Program-made: the position numbers and the translations under genes
Shown here: positions 10,003-20,863 of the stretch, piece after piece
How the letters are laid out: the number at the start of each line of letters is the position of its first letter
Position numbering within the stretch: position 1 is the first letter of the stretch
The notes under the pieces: model-generated
What the model was told of the DNA's origin: nothing
What the model saw: only the letters and a program-made list of their open reading frames with translations
Databases searched by the model: none
Origin: Sedimenticola thiotaurini
GTDB taxonomy: Bacteria; Pseudomonadota; Gammaproteobacteria; Chromatiales; Chromatiaceae
Length of the DNA: 64,000 nucleotides
Direction of reading: 5' to 3'
Assembly: GCA_007713595.1 (NCBI GenBank)
Contig: VMRY01000003.1
Location: 513,232-577,231, forward strand

Positions 10003-11454
10003 CTAAATCAACACCACATCATAGTGTTCCTGAGAGTAAAGGGCCTCGGCTTGCAGGCGTATGGTCTTTCCGATGAAGCTGCCGAGTTCAGCGAGGGTTG
10101 CAGACTCCTCATCGAGCAGTCGATCAACGACCTCTTGCGAGGCCAGTACCAGGAGTGACTCGACATCAAATTGTCTTGCTTCACGGAGGATCTCGCGAAA
10201 GATTTCATAGCAGGTGGTTTCTGCTGTTTTAAGCGATCCCCTTCCGCCGCAGCAGGGACAGGGTTCACACAGAATGTGTTCGAGCGATTCACGGGTTCGT
10301 TTGCGGGTCATCTCCACTAGCCCCAAGCTGGAGACCTCAGTAATATGGGTCTTTGAATGATCCCGGGCGAGACACTTCTCCAATGCACGTAACACTTGAC
10401 GCTTGTGCTCTTCTTCAGTCATGTCGATAAAATCGATAATGATGATGCCGCCCAGATTGCGCAAGCGCAGTTGTCGGCAGATTGCCTGGGCGGCCTCCAT
10501 ATTAGTCTTGAATATAGTCTCTTCCTGATTACGATGCCCGACAAAGGCCCCAGTATTGACGTCGATGGTGGTCATCGCCTCGGTTTGATCGATAATGAGA
10601 TAGCCACCTGACTTGAGCGTCACCTTCTGGTCCAGTGCCTTTTGGATCTCATCCTCAACCCCATAGAGATCAAATATCGGCCGCTCTCCCGGGTAGTACT
10701 CAATCTTTACCGGGCTGTCAGGGATCAGCTTTTCAGCAAATTGGGTGAGGCGCTGCCAGTTTTCTCTTGAGTCAATCCGCAAGCGTTCAACGTCGGCAGT
10801 GATCAGGTCGCGCAGGGAGCGCAGGTAGAGGGGCAGGTCTTCATGGATCAGCTGTTTGGCTGGTGAGGTCTGCAGGCGATCCTGGATGGCGTGCCAGAGG
10901 CGGGTCAGGAAGCGGATGTCTGATTTCAAGGTCTCCTCGTCCACGCCCTCTGCCGCTGTGCGGATAATGAAGTTGCCTTTGAGTGAAGAGTCGCCGAAAA
11001 AACCGCAGACAATGTCTCTCAGCCGGTTTCTCTCCTGCTCATCTTCGATTTTTTGTGAAACGCCCAGGTTGGTCAATTCAGGCATAAAGACCAAGTAACG
11101 GGAGGGGATGGAGATGTGGGTTGTGAGCCTTGCGCCCTTTGTGCCCAGGGGGTCTTTGACTACCTGAACAATCACCTCGGCGCCATCGCGAACCAGCTCA
11201 TTGATGTTCTCGTTACTTTCTGAATTACTGCTGCTGATGTCGGAGGCGTGCAGAAATGCGGCTCGCTCCAGTCCAATATCAACAAAAGCGGCCTGCATGC
11301 CGGGCAGTACACGGCATACTTTGCCCTTGTAGATGTTTCCCACCAGACCGCGACGCTGAGCCCGTTCGATTATAATCTCTTGAACTACGCCATTCTCAAT
11401 TACTGCTACTCGGGTTTCCGGTGGTGTAACATTGACCAGTATCTCTTCACTCAT
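10003..11454 (-). CDS. rng: Ribonuclease G
   Basis: A 483-residue endoribonuclease of the RNase E/G family (E. coli 489). It matures the 5' end of 16S rRNA and takes part in mRNA decay. An S1 RNA-binding domain covers about residues 37-100 (GNIYKGKVCRVLPGMQAAFV). Metal-binding aspartates lie in TIDVNTG and in IDFIDM. The zinc-link cysteines are in CEPCPCCGGRG near residue 400. It has no long C-terminal scaffold arm, which separates it from RNase E. It lies 12 bases after maf. Confidence 0.97.
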   Translation of the reverse strand: MSEEILVNVTPPETRVAVIENGVVQEIIIERAQRRGLVGNIYKGKVCRVLPGMQAAFVDIGLERAAFLHASDISSSNSESNENINELVRDGAEVIVQVVKDPLGTKGARLTTHISIPSRYLVFMPELTNLGVSQKIEDEQERNRLRDIVCGFFGDSSLKGNFIIRTAAEGVDEETLKSDIRFLTRLWHAIQDRLQTSPAKQLIHEDLPLYLRSLRDLITADVERLRIDSRENWQRLTQFAEKLIPDSPVKIEYYPGERPIFDLYGVEDEIQKALDQKVTLKSGGYLIIDQTEAMTTIDVNTGAFVGHRNQEETIFKTNMEAAQAICRQLRLRNLGGIIIIDFIDMTEEEHKRQVLRALEKCLARDHSKTHITEVSSLGLVEMTRKRTRESLEHILCEPCPCCGGRGSLKTAETTCYEIFREILREARQFDVESLLVLASQEVVDRLLDEESATLAELGSFIGKTIRLQAEALYSQEHYDVVLI

Positions 11455-11466
11455 AGGTTTTCTCTA

Positions 11467-12051
11467 TTAACATCTGAGAGGGGCTATACCCACCCGTTGT
11501 AAAAGTTCGGATGTCTCAAAAAGGGGGAGTCCCATGACGCCTGAGAAGCTGCCTTCCAGTCTGGATATGAATAGAGCGCCCACCCCCTGAATGGCATAGC
11601 CACCGGCCTTATCAGCGGGCTCGCCACTCTGCCAGTACGCCAATGCCTCTTCTCTGGATATGGCGCGAAACTGAACATGGCTGACGCTCAAGCGGGTCTC
11701 CTCGTGCTGGTCGATTACGGCCACGCCGGTGAGGACTTTATGTGTCGTATTTGAGAGCATCATGAGCATCTCAATGGCGTTGTCCCGGTCTTTTGGTTTT
11801 CCCAGAATCTGCTGATTGACTACAACAGCCGTGTCCGCCCCCAGTACGGGTTGCAGATTGTGTGCATCCGCTTTTTTCACTCCCGCCCGCGCCTTCTCCA
11901 GCGCCATCCGTATCACATATTCTGCCGGAGCCTCGTCTGCCATGGGTGTTTCATCCACACTTACGTTAATCACTGTGTGGTGGACTCCTATCTGCATAAG
12001 GAGTTCACGTCGGCGTGGTGAATTGGAGGCGAGATAGATCAGCGGCTGCAT
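11467..12051 (-). CDS. maf: Maf-family nucleoside triphosphate pyrophosphatase
   Basis: A 194-residue Maf protein of the YhdE branch, known to hydrolyse dTTP, UTP and modified pyrimidine triphosphates to monophosphates. The N-terminal SNSPRRRELL motif and the conserved DETP and GADTAV segments are present. It is the first gene of the maf-rng-yhdP-nit-tldD-tldE group, so its promoter should lie in the 217 bases to the right (12052-12268), where I see no other gene. In E. coli mreBCD precedes it; that cluster is absent here. Confidence 0.93.
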   Translation of the reverse strand: MQPLIYLASNSPRRRELLMQIGVHHTVINVSVDETPMADEAPAEYVIRMALEKARAGVKKADAHNLQPVLGADTAVVVNQQILGKPKDRDNAIEMLMMLSNTTHKVLTGVAVIDQHEETRLSVSHVQFRAISREEALAYWQSGEPADKAGGYAIQGVGALFISRLEGSFSGVMGLPLFETSELLQRVGIAPLRC

Positions 12052-12268
12052 GGTTAGCCTGTACTTTTTTGCTTATGAAAAAGAAACGGGTTGTTGTGCC
12101 AACAGTGCGTTAAAAATATCGTTATTATTGACTGCCAGATCCCTCGGGTCTATGTCGCTCAGGTAGGGCCAGTCCTCGGTATTAACCCTACACCAGTGTG
12201 ATTCTGAAAGACAGCAAAGATTAAGCTGGTTGCGGCAGGGTTACTGTTTTGCCTGAGTGGTGTATTAG

Positions 12269-12739
12269 CTAGGCGCGATGATAGGGGTGATTTCTCAGCA
12301 GACTCCAGGCGCGATAGATCTGTTCAGAGACAATCACACGAACCAACGGATGTGGCAGGGTAAGCTTGGAGAGCGACCAGTGACTATCTGCATGTTGCTG
12401 GCAGGCCTCGGCCAGGCCTTCAGGTCCGCCGACTAACAGCGCGATATCCGCACCCTCATTCATCCACTGTCCCAGCTGTGACGAAAGTTGCTCTGTACTC
12501 CAGGGTTTACCAAGAACATCCAATGCCACTACACGACATCCCTTGGGTATGGCCTTTAGCATCCGTTCGCCCTCATCTTTCAGCGTCCGCTTTATATCGG
12601 CACTTTTGCCGCGGTGACCGGGGGCTATCTCGATCAGATTTAATGAGCATTCAGTGGGCAGCCGCTTGGCGTACTCCTGGTACCCTTCCTGAACCCAGCG
12701 GGGCATCTTGTTACCGATAGTTATCAGGTGGATGATCAT
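12269..12739 (-). CDS. rlmH: 23S rRNA pseudouridine-1915 N3-methyltransferase RlmH
   Basis: A 156-residue SPOUT methyltransferase (E. coli RlmH is 155). It methylates pseudouridine 1915 in helix 69 of 23S rRNA, using S-adenosylmethionine. The C-terminal knot carries LLVGGPEGL and ends in LLRNHPYHRA, the typical RlmH tail. It is often directly after rsfS; here a WYL regulator and a small membrane protein gene intervene. Confidence 0.97.
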   Translation of the reverse strand: MIIHLITIGNKMPRWVQEGYQEYAKRLPTECSLNLIEIAPGHRGKSADIKRTLKDEGERMLKAIPKGCRVVALDVLGKPWSTEQLSSQLGQWMNEGADIALLVGGPEGLAEACQQHADSHWSLSKLTLPHPLVRVIVSEQIYRAWSLLRNHPYHRA

Positions 12740-12869
12740 GACAGTACTTCTACGATCTGTATTTTTCTGGATGTAGGGCTACTCCGGCCATGGCCGGGTA
12801 GTGAGTGGGTTACCGTATCAAGCAGATGGAGGTAATGCAATTTGCTTTCTGTATACTCCGGTTTGAAGG

Positions 12870-13097
12870 TCAGTCATCCAGCGTGTTGACGCCAAAGACG
12901 ACCACCAAGAACCAGACTACCCGTCGTGGCTGGATGACGAACCAGCCTGCGATTGGCGCAATGCCGAGTAGAAAAAAGGGAATGGTGTAATAGTCCCGCG
13001 GCAGGAATATCAGCAGGATCAACCAGCAGCCCAGCCACATAATAAACAGGGTGCTAAGCCACTGAATCAGTTTTGTTCGACTCTCCGGTAATGACAT
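12870..13097 (-). CDS. Small two-helix membrane protein
   Basis: A 75-residue protein with two hydrophobic helices (about residues 13-32 and 38-54) and a further hydrophobic C-terminal stretch, separated by a basic QPRRV turn. I do not know a named family. A GGAAAG element precedes the ATG at 13097. It sits alone between rlmH and a WYL regulator. Composition and start site support a real gene, but length alone would not. Confidence 0.6.
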   Translation of the reverse strand: MSLPESRTKLIQWLSTLFIMWLGCWLILLIFLPRDYYTIPFFLLGIAPIAGWFVIQPRRVVWFLVVVFGVNTLDD

Positions 13098-13230
13098 TTT
13101 GGCTTTCCATGCATCGGTGTCTGGTCCGGGGTTTGGGGACTTTTACGGTTGGTTTTTTTGTACCTTGTTATTCCCTGGAATTGAACAGGAATCGTGGTTA
13201 TTGTAATGAACTAAAAGCTTTTTGTGTAGG

Positions 13231-14202
13231 TTATTTTTCCGTATACAGTGTGAGCATACACTCAAGCTGCTGCTTAATTCGTTCTCTTAGCTGTGCTGGA
13301 GCGAGGACTTCAACATCGGCCCCGTATTTCAGGATGTCCATCACCAACTCCTCTTCCCGGTGGTAAGGAATTCGCAACTCATATTCCCCCGAGGCTGTCC
13401 AGCTTGCTTCCTGGTGCGGATGCCAGGTTTCCCGGGAGACCCAGCGGGCGCGCCTTTTGCTGAACCGAAGGCGGGCCACCAGGCTGGCTTGACCGGCAAA
13501 GATGCCGTATGAACTCATGGTGTGCGCATCCAGTTCAGAACTGGAGAGATCAATGGCGCTTTCAGTTTGGATGCGGGCCGTTGTCACCGCATCCAGGGCA
13601 AAGGTGCGCAGCCCTTTACGCAGGTGGCAATAGGCATCCAGATACCAGTTGTCACGATAATAGGTCAAGCGCTGGGGGGAGAGGGTGCGCTCGGTCGTTA
13701 AATCGGAGGACCGTTTATAATAGTCTATCTTCAGGCGTTTACGCTGGGCCAGCGCACTGCTGATACGCTGAAAGTGTTCACCTGCCGGGCGAGAGGCCGC
13801 ACGCAGGATGCGGATGCGCTGTGAGAGATTGCCGCCGCCAATATCCTGGGCTTTCAGCAGTGACTCAATGCGGCTCTTCAGCGGGGCCAGTTGTTGTTCA
13901 AGCAGGCCGGGTTGGACGTGTTCCAGTAGTTGCTGGACACTCAGCAGGGCATGCAGTTCAGAGCTGTTAAACCAGACACCAGGCAGTTCATACATGGCTT
14001 CTTCACGTTGATCATAGTAGTAGCCATTCTGTTCCCGGTCATACTTGATTGGCGCATTCAGGTAGAGTCGCATGGCATCAATGATGCGTTTTGCGGTTGC
14101 CCTGGAACATTCCAGCTCCTGCTCAATACGCTGTCTTGAAACCGGATAACGGGTGGCGCTGAGCAGTTTATGGAGATCAAAAATGCGGTCAAATCGATCC
14201 AT
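13231..14202 (-). CDS. WYL-domain transcriptional regulator (YafY family)
   Basis: A 323-residue protein with an N-terminal winged helix-turn-helix (about residues 1-65, including RQRIEQELECSRATAKRII) and a WYL domain whose core reads YYRDNWYLDAYCH, about residues 175-195. WYL domains bind ligands, often nucleic acid or nucleotides, and such regulators control stress, DNA-damage or defence genes. No obvious target is adjacent: neighbours are rsfS upstream (43 bases) and a small membrane protein downstream. Its insertion between rsfS and rlmH breaks a common pairing. Confidence 0.88.
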   Translation of the reverse strand: MDRFDRIFDLHKLLSATRYPVSRQRIEQELECSRATAKRIIDAMRLYLNAPIKYDREQNGYYYDQREEAMYELPGVWFNSSELHALLSVQQLLEHVQPGLLEQQLAPLKSRIESLLKAQDIGGGNLSQRIRILRAASRPAGEHFQRISSALAQRKRLKIDYYKRSSDLTTERTLSPQRLTYYRDNWYLDAYCHLRKGLRTFALDAVTTARIQTESAIDLSSSELDAHTMSSYGIFAGQASLVARLRFSKRRARWVSRETWHPHQEASWTASGEYELRIPYHREEELVMDILKYGADVEVLAPAQLRERIKQQLECMLTLYTEK

Positions 14203-14244
14203 CTGGGTCGGCTCGTGAGCGTAACAGGGTGTGAGGGAATCTGT

Positions 14245-14604
14245 TTAGTGCAGCTGGGCGTTCTGGGTACTGCTGTCCGGTGTATCCATCTCCCAGAGCC
14301 GTTCGAGCTGGTAAAAATCGCGCACTTTAGTCTGCATTACATGCAGTACAACATCATTCAGATCCACCAGTACCCATTCACCCTCTTTAAGCCCTTCAGA
14401 GCCAAGCAGGGCTACACCGGCCTCCTTTGCCTGGAAGGCGACGGTCTCTGCTATGGAGGTTACATGTCGATTGGAGGTGCCGCTGGCGATGATCATGAGA
14501 TCGGTGATGCTGGTCTTGCCTCTGACGTCCAGCACCTTTACATCCAGTGCCTTCATGTCGTCTAGTGTCTTAATAATGAGGTCTCGAAGTTCGTCTGTCT
14601 GCAT
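14245..14604 (-). CDS. rsfS: Ribosome silencing factor RsfS
   Basis: A 119-residue RsfS/YbeB/Iojap protein (E. coli 105). It binds uL14 on the 50S subunit and blocks joining of 30S in stationary phase. The typical core is present: VLDVRGKTSITDLMIIASGTS followed by an RHV segment. It follows nadD at 74 bases, the classic nadD-rsfS order. Confidence 0.96.
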   Translation of the reverse strand: MQTDELRDLIIKTLDDMKALDVKVLDVRGKTSITDLMIIASGTSNRHVTSIAETVAFQAKEAGVALLGSEGLKEGEWVLVDLNDVVLHVMQTKVRDFYQLERLWEMDTPDSSTQNAQLH

Positions 14605-14678
14605 ATCTCTCTACGCTGTGATGGATAAAAGTTACTACAGTGGTAATTTTATATTAAAAATGGGGTCGCCACAGAAAT

Positions 14679-15293
14679 TTAGGCTGAATGATAGAGTTTT
14701 TGTCTGGTTATCTCATCGAGTACGGCATCTGGAAGCAGGTAGCGAGGTGAATGACCCTGCTTGATCATCTGCCGGATCCGGGTGGCCGATATTTCCAATT
14801 GAGTGACGGCCATGGGCAGGATCAGCCCCGCTGTTTTTGCTCGTAAATCATCGGCTAGGTGGGTGAGGCGGTCATGATAGTGCAGGGGGTCGGGCTCTCC
14901 CGGTCGTTGCATAACCACCAGATGCGCAAGTTCCAGAATCTGCTCTGGCTGGTGCCAGAGATGAAAGCCATTGAAGGCGTCGCTGCCCAATAGCAGGCAG
15001 AGTGTTTCGTCAGGCTGTTCTGCTTTTAACGATAAGAGGGTGTCAACTGTGTAGGATTTACCCCCACGTTTCAGCTCCCGGTCATCAATCGTCAGGCGTG
15101 GCTCATCTGCGATAGCGATCTGTAGCAGGGCCAGGCGTTGCTCTGGGGTGCTGCTGGGGGCCGGTCGGTGTGGTGGATCTGAGAGCGGGATCAGGCGCAT
15201 CTCTGAGAGCACCAGCTCCTGCTGAACATCCAGCGCGGTGCGCAGATGTCCATAGTGGATGGGGTCGAATGTACCGCCAAGCAGGCCGATCAT
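14679..15293 (-). CDS. nadD: Nicotinate-nucleotide adenylyltransferase
   Basis: A 204-residue enzyme that adenylylates nicotinate mononucleotide in NAD synthesis. The nucleotidyltransferase signature GGTFDPIHYGHLR is at residues 6-18, and the second motif ISATRIRQ is near residue 170. It stands between proA and rsfS, the usual order holA-(proA)-nadD-rsfS. Confidence 0.97.
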   Translation of the reverse strand: MIGLLGGTFDPIHYGHLRTALDVQQELVLSEMRLIPLSDPPHRPAPSSTPEQRLALLQIAIADEPRLTIDDRELKRGGKSYTVDTLLSLKAEQPDETLCLLLGSDAFNGFHLWHQPEQILELAHLVVMQRPGEPDPLHYHDRLTHLADDLRAKTAGLILPMAVTQLEISATRIRQMIKQGHSPRYLLPDAVLDEITRQKLYHSA

Positions 15294-15303
15294 GACTTTC
15301 TGT

Positions 15304-15325
15304 AACCCCCCTGACGAGGGGGGTT
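15304..15325 (-). terminator. Hairpin between proA and nadD
   Basis: AACCCCCC at 15304-15311 pairs perfectly with GGGGGGTT at 15318-15325 over a six-base loop. It lies just before the nadD start and just after the proA stop. There is no T tract, so it may lower read-through or stabilise the upstream message rather than terminate. Confidence 0.35.
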
Positions 15326-15329
15326 ATAG

Positions 15330-16601
15330 TCAGGTGCGGATGTGACCATCGCCCAGGACGATGTATTTGACTGAGGTTAGCCCTTCCAGTCCAACTGGGC
15401 CGCGGGCGTGGAACTTATCGGTCGAGATGCCGATCTCGGCACCCAGCCCATACTCAAAGCCATCGGCAAAGCGCGTCGAGGCGTTGACCATTACCGAGCT
15501 CGAGTCGACTTCAGTGAGGAAACGGCGTGCCCTTGTATAGTTCTCGGTGATAATGGATTCCGTGTGATCTGAGCTGTGCTGATTAATGTGATTAATCGCT
15601 TCATCCATATCCTTTACGATCCGAATGGAGAGGATCGGACCCAGGTACTCCGTGTCCCAATCCGCATCGGTGGCGGGCAGGCAGTTTTCCAGGATAGAAC
15701 AACAGCGTGGGCAGCCGCGCAGTTCCACTTCATGCTCGGCAAAGGCCGCACCCAGCATGGGTAGAATTTCTTCGGCAATCGCTTCAGCTACCAACAGGGT
15801 CTCCATGGTATTGCAGGTGCCGTAACGCTGGGTTTTGGCGTTTATGGCAATATCAAAGGCCTTGCCGTTATCGGCCTGATCATCAATGTAGACATGGCAG
15901 ATGCCATCCAGGTGCTTGATGACAGGAACCCGTGCGTCCTTGGCGATCCGTTCAATCAGGCCTTTCCCGCCACGGGGTATGATGACATCTATCGCTTCGG
16001 GCATGGTGATCATAGCTCCGACAGCCGCTCTATCTGTTGTGGCAATCACCTGCACGCACTCAGCAGGCAGGCCACTCATTTTCAGCCCCCGTTGAATACT
16101 GGCGGCGATAGCCTGGTTGGAATGAAAGGCCTCAGAACCGCCTCTCAATACCGTTGCATTACCTGATTTCAGGCAGAGTGCGGCAGCATCGGCGGTCACA
16201 TTGGGGCGGGATTCATAGATGATACCCACAACGCCCAGAGGTACACGCATGCGTCCCACCTGAATGCCGCTGGGACGATACTTCAGGTCAAATATCTCAC
16301 CAATTGGGTCGCTCAGGGCAATGATCTGCTGGATACCTTCAATCATGCTGTCGATACGGCCTGAGGTCAGTTCCAGTCGATCCAGCAGTGCCGCATCCAG
16401 GCCTTTCTCCCTGCCGGCGATGAGGTCGCGCTGGTTCTCCTGCATCAGGGCTTCGCGATTGGCCTCAAGGTCTTCCGCAATTGCCTGCAGGGCGGCGTTT
16501 TTATCGCCAGTCGAGGCGGCGGCCAATTTTCTGGAAGCCAAGCGGGCGCGCTGGCCGAGCTCGGCCATATAGCTGCTGACGTCTACTATTTCGCTGGACA
16601 T
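15330..16601 (-). CDS. proA: Gamma-glutamyl phosphate reductase
   Basis: A 423-residue enzyme that reduces gamma-glutamyl phosphate to glutamate semialdehyde with NADPH, the second step of proline synthesis. The catalytic cysteine lies in the [13 protein letters not shown] segment, about residue 255. The C-terminus [15 protein letters not shown] is characteristic. Length matches the family. Its partner proB is not in this window. Confidence 0.97.
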   Translation of the reverse strand: MSSEIVDVSSYMAELGQRARLASRKLAAASTGDKNAALQAIAEDLEANREALMQENQRDLIAGREKGLDAALLDRLELTSGRIDSMIEGIQQIIALSDPIGEIFDLKYRPSGIQVGRMRVPLGVVGIIYESRPNVTADAAALCLKSGNATVLRGGSEAFHSNQAIAASIQRGLKMSGLPAECVQVIATTDRAAVGAMITMPEAIDVIIPRGGKGLIERIAKDARVPVIKHLDGICHVYIDDQADNGKAFDIAINAKTQRYGTCNTMETLLVAEAIAEEILPMLGAAFAEHEVELRGCPRCCSILENCLPATDADWDTEYLGPILSIRIVKDMDEAINHINQHSSDHTESIITENYTRARRFLTEVDSSSVMVNASTRFADGFEYGLGAEIGISTDKFHARGPVGLEGLTSVKYIVLGDGHIRT

Positions 16602-16685
16602 GATGATTCCGCTGTTCGCTAACCTAACTGTATTGGTGGAAGTCTAACAAATTGTTTGGGGGTTGCGTGAGTCAATCTGCCTGGG

Positions 16686-17711
16686 TTACCCGTCCAGTAG
16701 TGGTGCGCCTGCCATACGGGTGCAGATCCGCTGCATCTGCAGCCACGGGTCCTGCGGGTCCTGTCCCTTGATGGCCCGGTCGGTGAGACAGCAGAGTTGT
16801 AGCAGTTTTTGCCATTGACTGGTGTTCAAGCGTTGCAGTCCCTGAGTGACCAGTGGTTTGCGCTTGTCCCAGACTTCCCGTGCGGCTGCTACCACCTGCT
16901 GGGGTGAGCGCCCCCCTTCAACCTGTTGCGCCAGCGAACAGATGAGTCGTATCTCCCGGGTCAGCGCCCAGAGGATTACTGGTGCAGCCGTGCCTTCTGC
17001 ACGCAGGCCGTTTAGCATCCGAATACTCCGGCCGATCCCGCCTGCGAGGGCGCTGTCGACCAATCCATAGATGTCATAACGTGCGCTGTCGGCGACGGAT
17101 TCCTGCAGTTGCTCAAGGCTGATTACTCCAGCACCAAAAAGCAGCTGGAGCTTATCAATCTCTTGTGCTGCGGCCAGCAGGTTCCCCTCAATACGCTCAG
17201 TCAGCAGTGCGGCAACCTGGGGGCCGGGTATAAGGCCTGCCTGGCGCATGCGCTGCTCAATCCAGGGCTGCAGGCGGCTGCCCTCGATCGGCCATATCTG
17301 GATCAGCACACCTTTTACTTCCAGTGCTTTTAGCCATTTACTGCTGAGCTGGGCCTTGTCCAGTTTTGGGAGTGTGATCAGCAGAACGGTATCTTCGGCC
17401 GGTCGAGCGGCATAGTCAGTCAGTGCCTTACTGCCCTCTCTGCCCGGTTTTCCGGAAGGGATTCTCAGATCGAGGATGCGTTTTTCGGCAAACAGAGAAA
17501 GATTGTTGGCTTCTGCGGTCAGTTCATCCCAGTCAAATTTTGCTGAGGCATCCAGTATGTCGCGTCCTCTGTAGTCCTGCGTTCGTGCAATGGCACGAAT
17601 GGCGTCGGTTGCCTCGTTAATCTGCAGTGGTTCATCGCCACTGACCAGATAGATGGGGGCGAGGCCATGCCGCTGAATGTGTGCTGGCAGTTCATGGGGG
17701 CGGACTCGCAT
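16686..17711 (-). CDS. holA: DNA polymerase III delta subunit
   Basis: A 341-residue delta subunit of the clamp loader (E. coli 343), which opens the beta sliding clamp. The N-terminal fold has the family LVSGDEPLQINEATDAIR segment. The gene follows lptE by 20 bases in the conserved leuS-lptE-holA order. Confidence 0.95.
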   Translation of the reverse strand: MRVRPHELPAHIQRHGLAPIYLVSGDEPLQINEATDAIRAIARTQDYRGRDILDASAKFDWDELTAEANNLSLFAEKRILDLRIPSGKPGREGSKALTDYAARPAEDTVLLITLPKLDKAQLSSKWLKALEVKGVLIQIWPIEGSRLQPWIEQRMRQAGLIPGPQVAALLTERIEGNLLAAAQEIDKLQLLFGAGVISLEQLQESVADSARYDIYGLVDSALAGGIGRSIRMLNGLRAEGTAAPVILWALTREIRLICSLAQQVEGGRSPQQVVAAAREVWDKRKPLVTQGLQRLNTSQWQKLLQLCCLTDRAIKGQDPQDPWLQMQRICTRMAGAPLLDG

Positions 17712-17731
17712 GTCAATATGAGTGCCAGGGG

Positions 17732-18235
17732 TTAGAGTTGTGCCTGCAACCGGCGCATGATCTGTGCAGCGAGGTCTCGCTGCATGTCTCTGCGCAGTGT
17801 GCCCTCTTCCTGTTGCTTGCCCAGTACCTCGGTCTCAGAGTTCAGGTAGGTGGTGGTAATAGTGACGGGCTGCTCTTTCACCAGTTCATGACCACCGGCA
17901 CCGATCAGGCTGAAGCTAGCGCCTTCATGCAGCTCGTACTCAGCTACATTGCCGTTTCCATCAACAGAGATTACCCGGCGATCACTGGTACGCTGACTTA
18001 TTTTCAAGATACTGGAGGCGGTGTCGGGGTTCTTGACTACTTGTATATCGCTGTAGGCAATCATATGAGTCAGTTCCCTTCCCAGTTCCTCATGTTCACC
18101 GACGCCCTGAATAAACACCGGGCCTATCGAGCTGGGCAGATTGGTACTGCCACGCAATTGAAATCCACACCCCTGGAGTATCAAAGAGGCTGCAAATATC
18201 AGTAGGGCAAGATGGCGTGACTGTTTCCCGATCAT
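17732..18235 (-). CDS. lptE: LPS-assembly lipoprotein LptE
   Basis: A 167-residue outer-membrane lipoprotein that plugs the LptD barrel and helps deliver lipopolysaccharide to the cell surface. A signal peptide ends in the lipobox LILQGC, followed by GFQLRGS, the family hallmark just after the lipidated cysteine. It lies 42 bases after leuS and 20 before holA. Confidence 0.93.
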   Translation of the reverse strand: MIGKQSRHLALLIFAASLILQGCGFQLRGSTNLPSSIGPVFIQGVGEHEELGRELTHMIAYSDIQVVKNPDTASSILKISQRTSDRRVISVDGNGNVAEYELHEGASFSLIGAGGHELVKEQPVTITTTYLNSETEVLGKQQEEGTLRRDMQRDLAAQIMRRLQAQL

Positions 18236-18277
18236 GTTTTTCTCCGCTTATGCAGACAGTGTCTGCTCCTTTAAGCA

Positions 18278-20863
18278 TTACTTTGCGACGATGTTAACCA
18301 ATTTGTTGGGTATGACAATAACTTTACGTATTGGCGCATCAGCGATAAATTTTTGGGCATTGGGATCGGCCAGGGCAATCTGTTCAACGGTTGCCTTGTC
18401 TGCGTTGGCAGAGACTTCGATCTTGGCCCTTACCTTGCCATTCACCTGGACGACGTACTGTATCGTCTCCTGGATAAGCGCACGTTCATCTGCCAGGGGC
18501 CATTCTGAGTTAAGTATTTCATCACCAAAGCCCAATGTGCGCCACAGTTCATGGGTAACATGGGGGGCGATGGGTGCGAGAAGGCGTAACACAATGCCCA
18601 TGCCTTCACTCAATATTGTATTGTCGTTCTCCTCGTCACCCAGTTTGTAGAGCGTGTTTACGATCTTCATGGTGGCAGAAACCACCGTGTTGAACTGCTG
18701 GCGATCATAGTCGAAACAGGCCTGTTTTAAGGCGGTGTGTATTTCAAGTCGAGCGGCCTTCTGTTCGGCATTCAGCTCTGTGGGTGGTTGGCTTGTGTTG
18801 GCTATGCACTCATGTTTCTTAAAGGCCAGCGCCCAGAGTCGACGCAGAAAACGATTTGCTCCTTCGACCCCATCATCTGACCACTCCAGGGACTGGTCAG
18901 GGGGAGAGGTGAACATCGTATAGAGGCGCACTGTGTCCGCACCAAAGCGGTCGACCAGTGATTGGGGGTCTACACCATTATTTTTTGATTTTGACATCTT
19001 TTCGATGCCGCCAATCTCTACAGGGTTGCCATCGGCGAGCAGTTTGGCGCTGATGACGCGACCTTTTTCATCCTGCACGGTTTCAACGTCGGCCGGATTA
19101 AACCAAGCCTTTCCGCCGTCATTCTCATTTCGATAGTAGGTCTCCGCGACCACCATGCCTTGTGTGAGAAGCTTGGTGAAGGGTTCGTTGTTATCGATCA
19201 GGCCGGCGTCGCGCATCAGCTTGTTATAGAAGCGCGCATAAAGCAGATGCAGAATGGCATGTTCAATGCCGCCTATGTAGTGATCGACGGGTAGCCAGTA
19301 GCGGGCTCTCTGATCCAGCATCTGCTCATCAGCGTCAGAACAGGTGTAACGGGCGTAATACCAGGATGACTCCATAAAGGTGTCAAAGGTGTCTGTTTCT
19401 CTCTCGGCATCAGCGCCACATTCGGGGCATTTGGTCTGGTACCACTCGGGCATTTTTTTAATCGGAGAGCCGCCGGTCGCATCAAATTCAATGTCTTCTG
19501 GTAGTACAACGGGAAGCTGATCTTTGGGTACCGGTACGATACCGCAATGATCACAATGCACCATCGGGATCGGGGCTCCCCAGTAGCGTTGCCGTGAAAC
19601 ACCCCAGTCACGCAGGCGGAAGTTAACGCGCTTCTCACCCTTGCCTTCCGATTGAAGATGTTGGGCGATCGCCTCGAATGCATCAGCCGAACTCAGGCCA
19701 TCAAAGACACCGGAGTTGGTCAGCACGCCCTTGTCGGTATAAGCCGCCTGGTCAATCGAGCAATCACTGCCATCTGCTGAGAGGATGACCTGTTTAATCG
19801 GGATGCCATAGCGGTGGGCAAACTCCCAATCGCGCTGATCATGTCCAGGAACCGCCATAACCGCACCGGTGCCGTAACCCATCAAGACAAAGTTGGCGGC
19901 AAAGATTGGTACGGTCTCTCCGGTAATGGGGTGCAGGGCATTGATGCCGAGGCGATGACCTTTTTTCTCCATCAGCTCAATATCTGCTTCGGAGGTACTG
20001 CCTTGTCGGCACTCATCGATGAAGGTGCGTAGTTCGGGATTATTCTCTGCGGCTTTTAAGGCAAGGGGGTGCTCTGCTGCGACGGCCATATAGGTGACGC
20101 CCATCAAGGTGTCTGGACGGGTCGTGTAGATGGTGACTATCTCGGTAGAATCTTCGATGCCGAAATCCATCTGTACGCCTTCGGAGCGCCCGATCCAGTT
20201 TCTCTGCATGGTGCGCACTTGCTCAGGCCACTCCTCCATGCGATCCAGTTCTTCCAGTAACTCATCTGCATAGTCCGTGATCTTGACGAACCATTGTGGA
20301 ATCTCGCGGCGCTCGACCAGTGCGCCTGAGCGCCAGCCTCGGCCATCAATCACTTGTTCATTGGCGAGTACGGTCTGGTCAACAGGATCCCAGTTGACTA
20401 CCGAGTTCTTGCGATAAACCAGTCCTTTTTTGAACAACTCGGTAAACAGCCACTGTTCCCACTTGTAATAGTTGGGTTTGCAGGTAGCCAGCTCGCGCCC
20501 CCAATCGTAACCAAATCCCAACTGCTGAAGCTGGTTCTTCATGTAGTCAATGTTGGCGTAGGTCCATTTGGCAGGCGCCATCTTGTTTTTGATCGCCGCG
20601 CCTTCAGCAGGAAGACCAAAAGCATCCCAACCCATGGGCTGCAGGACATTTTTCCCCAGCATGCGCTGATAGCGTGTAATGACATCGCCAATGGTGTAGT
20701 TCCGCACATGTCCCATGTGCAGTTTGCCACTGGGGTAGGGGAACATGGAGAGACAGTAGTACTTCTCCCTGGTCGTGTCTTCAGTGACCTGGAAGCTCTT
20801 GTTCTCTGTCCAGTGTTGTTGTGCTGCAGTCTCAATAGAGGCTGGGGTATAGGTCTCTTTCAT
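18278..20863 (-). CDS. leuS: Leucyl-tRNA synthetase
   Basis: A 861-residue class I aminoacyl-tRNA synthetase. The HIGH motif appears as HMGH in [15 protein letters not shown] near residue 50, and KMSKS appears as [12 protein letters not shown] near residue 620. The editing domain lies between them. Length matches E. coli LeuS (860). It is the first gene of the leftward leuS-lptE-holA-proA-nadD-rsfS run. Confidence 0.98.
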   Translation of the reverse strand: MKETYTPASIETAAQQHWTENKSFQVTEDTTREKYYCLSMFPYPSGKLHMGHVRNYTIGDVITRYQRMLGKNVLQPMGWDAFGLPAEGAAIKNKMAPAKWTYANIDYMKNQLQQLGFGYDWGRELATCKPNYYKWEQWLFTELFKKGLVYRKNSVVNWDPVDQTVLANEQVIDGRGWRSGALVERREIPQWFVKITDYADELLEELDRMEEWPEQVRTMQRNWIGRSEGVQMDFGIEDSTEIVTIYTTRPDTLMGVTYMAVAAEHPLALKAAENNPELRTFIDECRQGSTSEADIELMEKKGHRLGINALHPITGETVPIFAANFVLMGYGTGAVMAVPGHDQRDWEFAHRYGIPIKQVILSADGSDCSIDQAAYTDKGVLTNSGVFDGLSSADAFEAIAQHLQSEGKGEKRVNFRLRDWGVSRQRYWGAPIPMVHCDHCGIVPVPKDQLPVVLPEDIEFDATGGSPIKKMPEWYQTKCPECGADAERETDTFDTFMESSWYYARYTCSDADEQMLDQRARYWLPVDHYIGGIEHAILHLLYARFYNKLMRDAGLIDNNEPFTKLLTQGMVVAETYYRNENDGGKAWFNPADVETVQDEKGRVISAKLLADGNPVEIGGIEKMSKSKNNGVDPQSLVDRFGADTVRLYTMFTSPPDQSLEWSDDGVEGANRFLRRLWALAFKKHECIANTSQPPTELNAEQKAARLEIHTALKQACFDYDRQQFNTVVSATMKIVNTLYKLGDEENDNTILSEGMGIVLRLLAPIAPHVTHELWRTLGFGDEILNSEWPLADERALIQETIQYVVQVNGKVRAKIEVSANADKATVEQIALADPNAQKFIADAPIRKVIVIPNKLVNIVAK